Positions 63,282-64,000 of a DNA stretch of 64,000 nt are shown in pieces. The position numbers and the translations under genes were made by a program. Numbering within the stretch: the first letter of the stretch is position 1; each line of letters begins with the position of its first letter. The notes beneath the pieces are model-generated. The model was not told where the DNA came from. It searched no databases and saw nothing but the letters and a program-made list of their open reading frames with translations. This DNA comes from JAAZMI01 sp964603615 (GTDB lineage Bacteria; Bacillota; Dethiobacteria; DTU022; UBA8154), in the NCBI GenBank assembly GCA_964603615.1, contig CAZRVU010000001.1:62001-126000 (forward strand), in the 5' to 3' direction.

Positions 63282-63800
63282 TCAGATGACATTTATGCCC
63301 AGGGTTTTCTTCATCTCCTTAAGAGCAAAGACATGTGCTTCCTGATCAAAAGAGGCCACACAGCTTTTCCTGACTGTGACATCATAGTGCCGCATACGGG
63401 CATCGGCAGCAGTATAAAGGACGCAGATATTGGTACAAACACCGGCAAGCTCTAATTTTTGCACATTATTTTCTCTAAGAGTTAAATCCAAATCGGTTCC
63501 ATAAAACGCGCTATAACGCCGTTTATAAATCAGGTAGTCTTCTTTTTGGGGCGCTAATTCATCGACAATTTCCCCGCCCCATTCCCCGGCCAGGCAATGA
63601 GCGGGAAACATTTCAAATTCTGAATCCTGGCGCAAGTGCCTGTCAAGAATATAAATAACATGACTTTCTTTTTGGCGCCATTCTTTTAAACGTGCCATTA
63701 CGTTTTGAATTACCTTATTGGAGTTTGTGCCAATATAGAGGCTTCCTTCTTTGTCCAAGAAATCGTGCAACATATCGATAATCAACAAAGCTTTAGACAT
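63282..63800 (-). CDS. Cysteine hydrolase, isochorismatase/nicotinamidase family
   Basis: 172 residues from ATG 63800, with GGAGGTG seven bases upstream. Triad: Asp in LLIIDMLHDF, Lys in IYKRRYSAFYGT, Cys in LAGVCTNICVL. The block HCLAGEWGGEIV is close to nicotinamidase-like proteins. It may make nicotinate from nicotinamide, but substrate is unproven. A second family member is at 33287. Confidence 0.86.
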   Translation of the reverse strand: MSKALLIIDMLHDFLDKEGSLYIGTNSNKVIQNVMARLKEWRQKESHVIYILDRHLRQDSEFEMFPAHCLAGEWGGEIVDELAPQKEDYLIYKRRYSAFYGTDLDLTLRENNVQKLELAGVCTNICVLYTAADARMRHYDVTVRKSCVASFDQEAHVFALKEMKKTLGINVI

Positions 63801-63855
63801 CAAATCACCTCCAGGGCTGGAAAGCGAGCCGGGCCTAAAGGACGCCTACAAGTTG

Positions 63856-64000
63856 TTAAACGTTTTTGTTTCTTCTACATTTTTTAAAGTGTTTTTTGAA
63901 AAGTTGTTCGAGCTTTTCATTTGCTTCTTCCCGGAATCGTTCATACTGTTTTATCAGTTCTTCCCCCTCTGGTGTAAGGATGGAACCGCCCCCAAATTCA
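63856..64000 (-). CDS. ModE-type winged-helix regulator, C-terminal fragment
   Basis: 47 codons at the end of the window; the 5' part lies beyond. EFGGGSILTPEGEELIKQYE followed by a Lys/Glu-rich helix is the wing and dimer helix of the ModE/LysR-type HTH family. Such proteins respond to molybdate or tungstate, relevant to a pterin formate dehydrogenase. It ends in a basic tail. Confidence 0.7.
   Translation of the reverse strand, partial: EFGGGSILTPEGEELIKQYERFREEANEKLEQLFKKHFKKCRRNKNV

Overview
The window looks like chromosome of an anaerobic, spore-forming Clostridia (Peptococcaceae/Moorella-like Firmicutes). Evidence: sporulation genes (spoIVA, cwlD, spoVS, a DUF1657 gene), sigma-E-like promoters, a leucine T-box, the Firmicutes order plsY-gpsA-spoIVA and miaB-mutS-mutL-miaA-hfq, a selenocysteine formate dehydrogenase, RnfC/RnfD, and a sodium-pump decarboxylase module. 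No tRNA, rRNA, CRISPR array, prophage or insertion sequence was recognised. The species cannot be named from the sequence.

Layout. 0-4.4 kb: plsY (partial), gpsA, spoIVA and a PrcB-like lipoprotein. 4.7-8.8 kb: three genes for an NADH-linked diaphorase (NuoE/NuoF/NuoG-N-terminal-like) without a catalytic partner, then a small membrane protein and a DUF2225 protein. 9.3-11.8 kb: proC, proB and a membrane protein. 12.5-22 kb: miaB, a PerR-type regulator, mutS, mutL, miaA, hfq and a PLP enzyme of the aluminium-resistance family. 22.1-24.9 kb, minus strand: lexA with its operator, and leuA behind a T-box with a CUC specifier.

25.1-32.7 kb, minus strand, is the most striking part. One promoter appears to drive fdnG (Tat-exported selenoprotein formate dehydrogenase), fdhE, rnfC, rnfD and the iron-sulfur subunit fdnH. 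The RnfC/RnfD pair stands where a cytochrome b subunit would be expected, and RnfA, B, E and G are absent. This suggests a membrane complex that passes formate electrons to NAD(H), possibly with ion movement.

32.7-36.6 kb: a cyclophilin, a cysteine hydrolase, an HD protein and a sodium:solute symporter translationally coupled to a 32-residue membrane peptide. 37.2-41.6 kb, plus: cwlD, a second amidase, a CofE-like protein and a CapA-like protein, with a holin-like gene on minus. 41.7-62.0 kb, almost all minus: HD-GYP protein, gltX, DUF1657, decarboxylase beta/biotin-carrier/gamma subunits, PHP phosphoesterase, spoVS, rny, recA, thpR, a membrane metallophosphatase, an FtsH-like protease, a RodZ-like protein, ftsK/spoIIIE, uppP and a Na/Pi-type carrier. 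62.2-64 kb: tepA-like and ylzJ-like genes on plus, then a second cysteine hydrolase and the 3' end of a ModE-type regulator on minus.

The metabolic genes point to formate- and NADH-centred anaerobic energy metabolism with sodium coupling (RnfCD, decarboxylase beta subunit, symporter). The rest is housekeeping, DNA repair and sporulation. The most useful non-coding observations are the T-box, the LexA operator, the SECIS site, a hairpin between the Shine-Dalgarno and start codon of gpsA, a G-quadruplex tract inside a coding gene, and an apparent non-standard start codon for rny.
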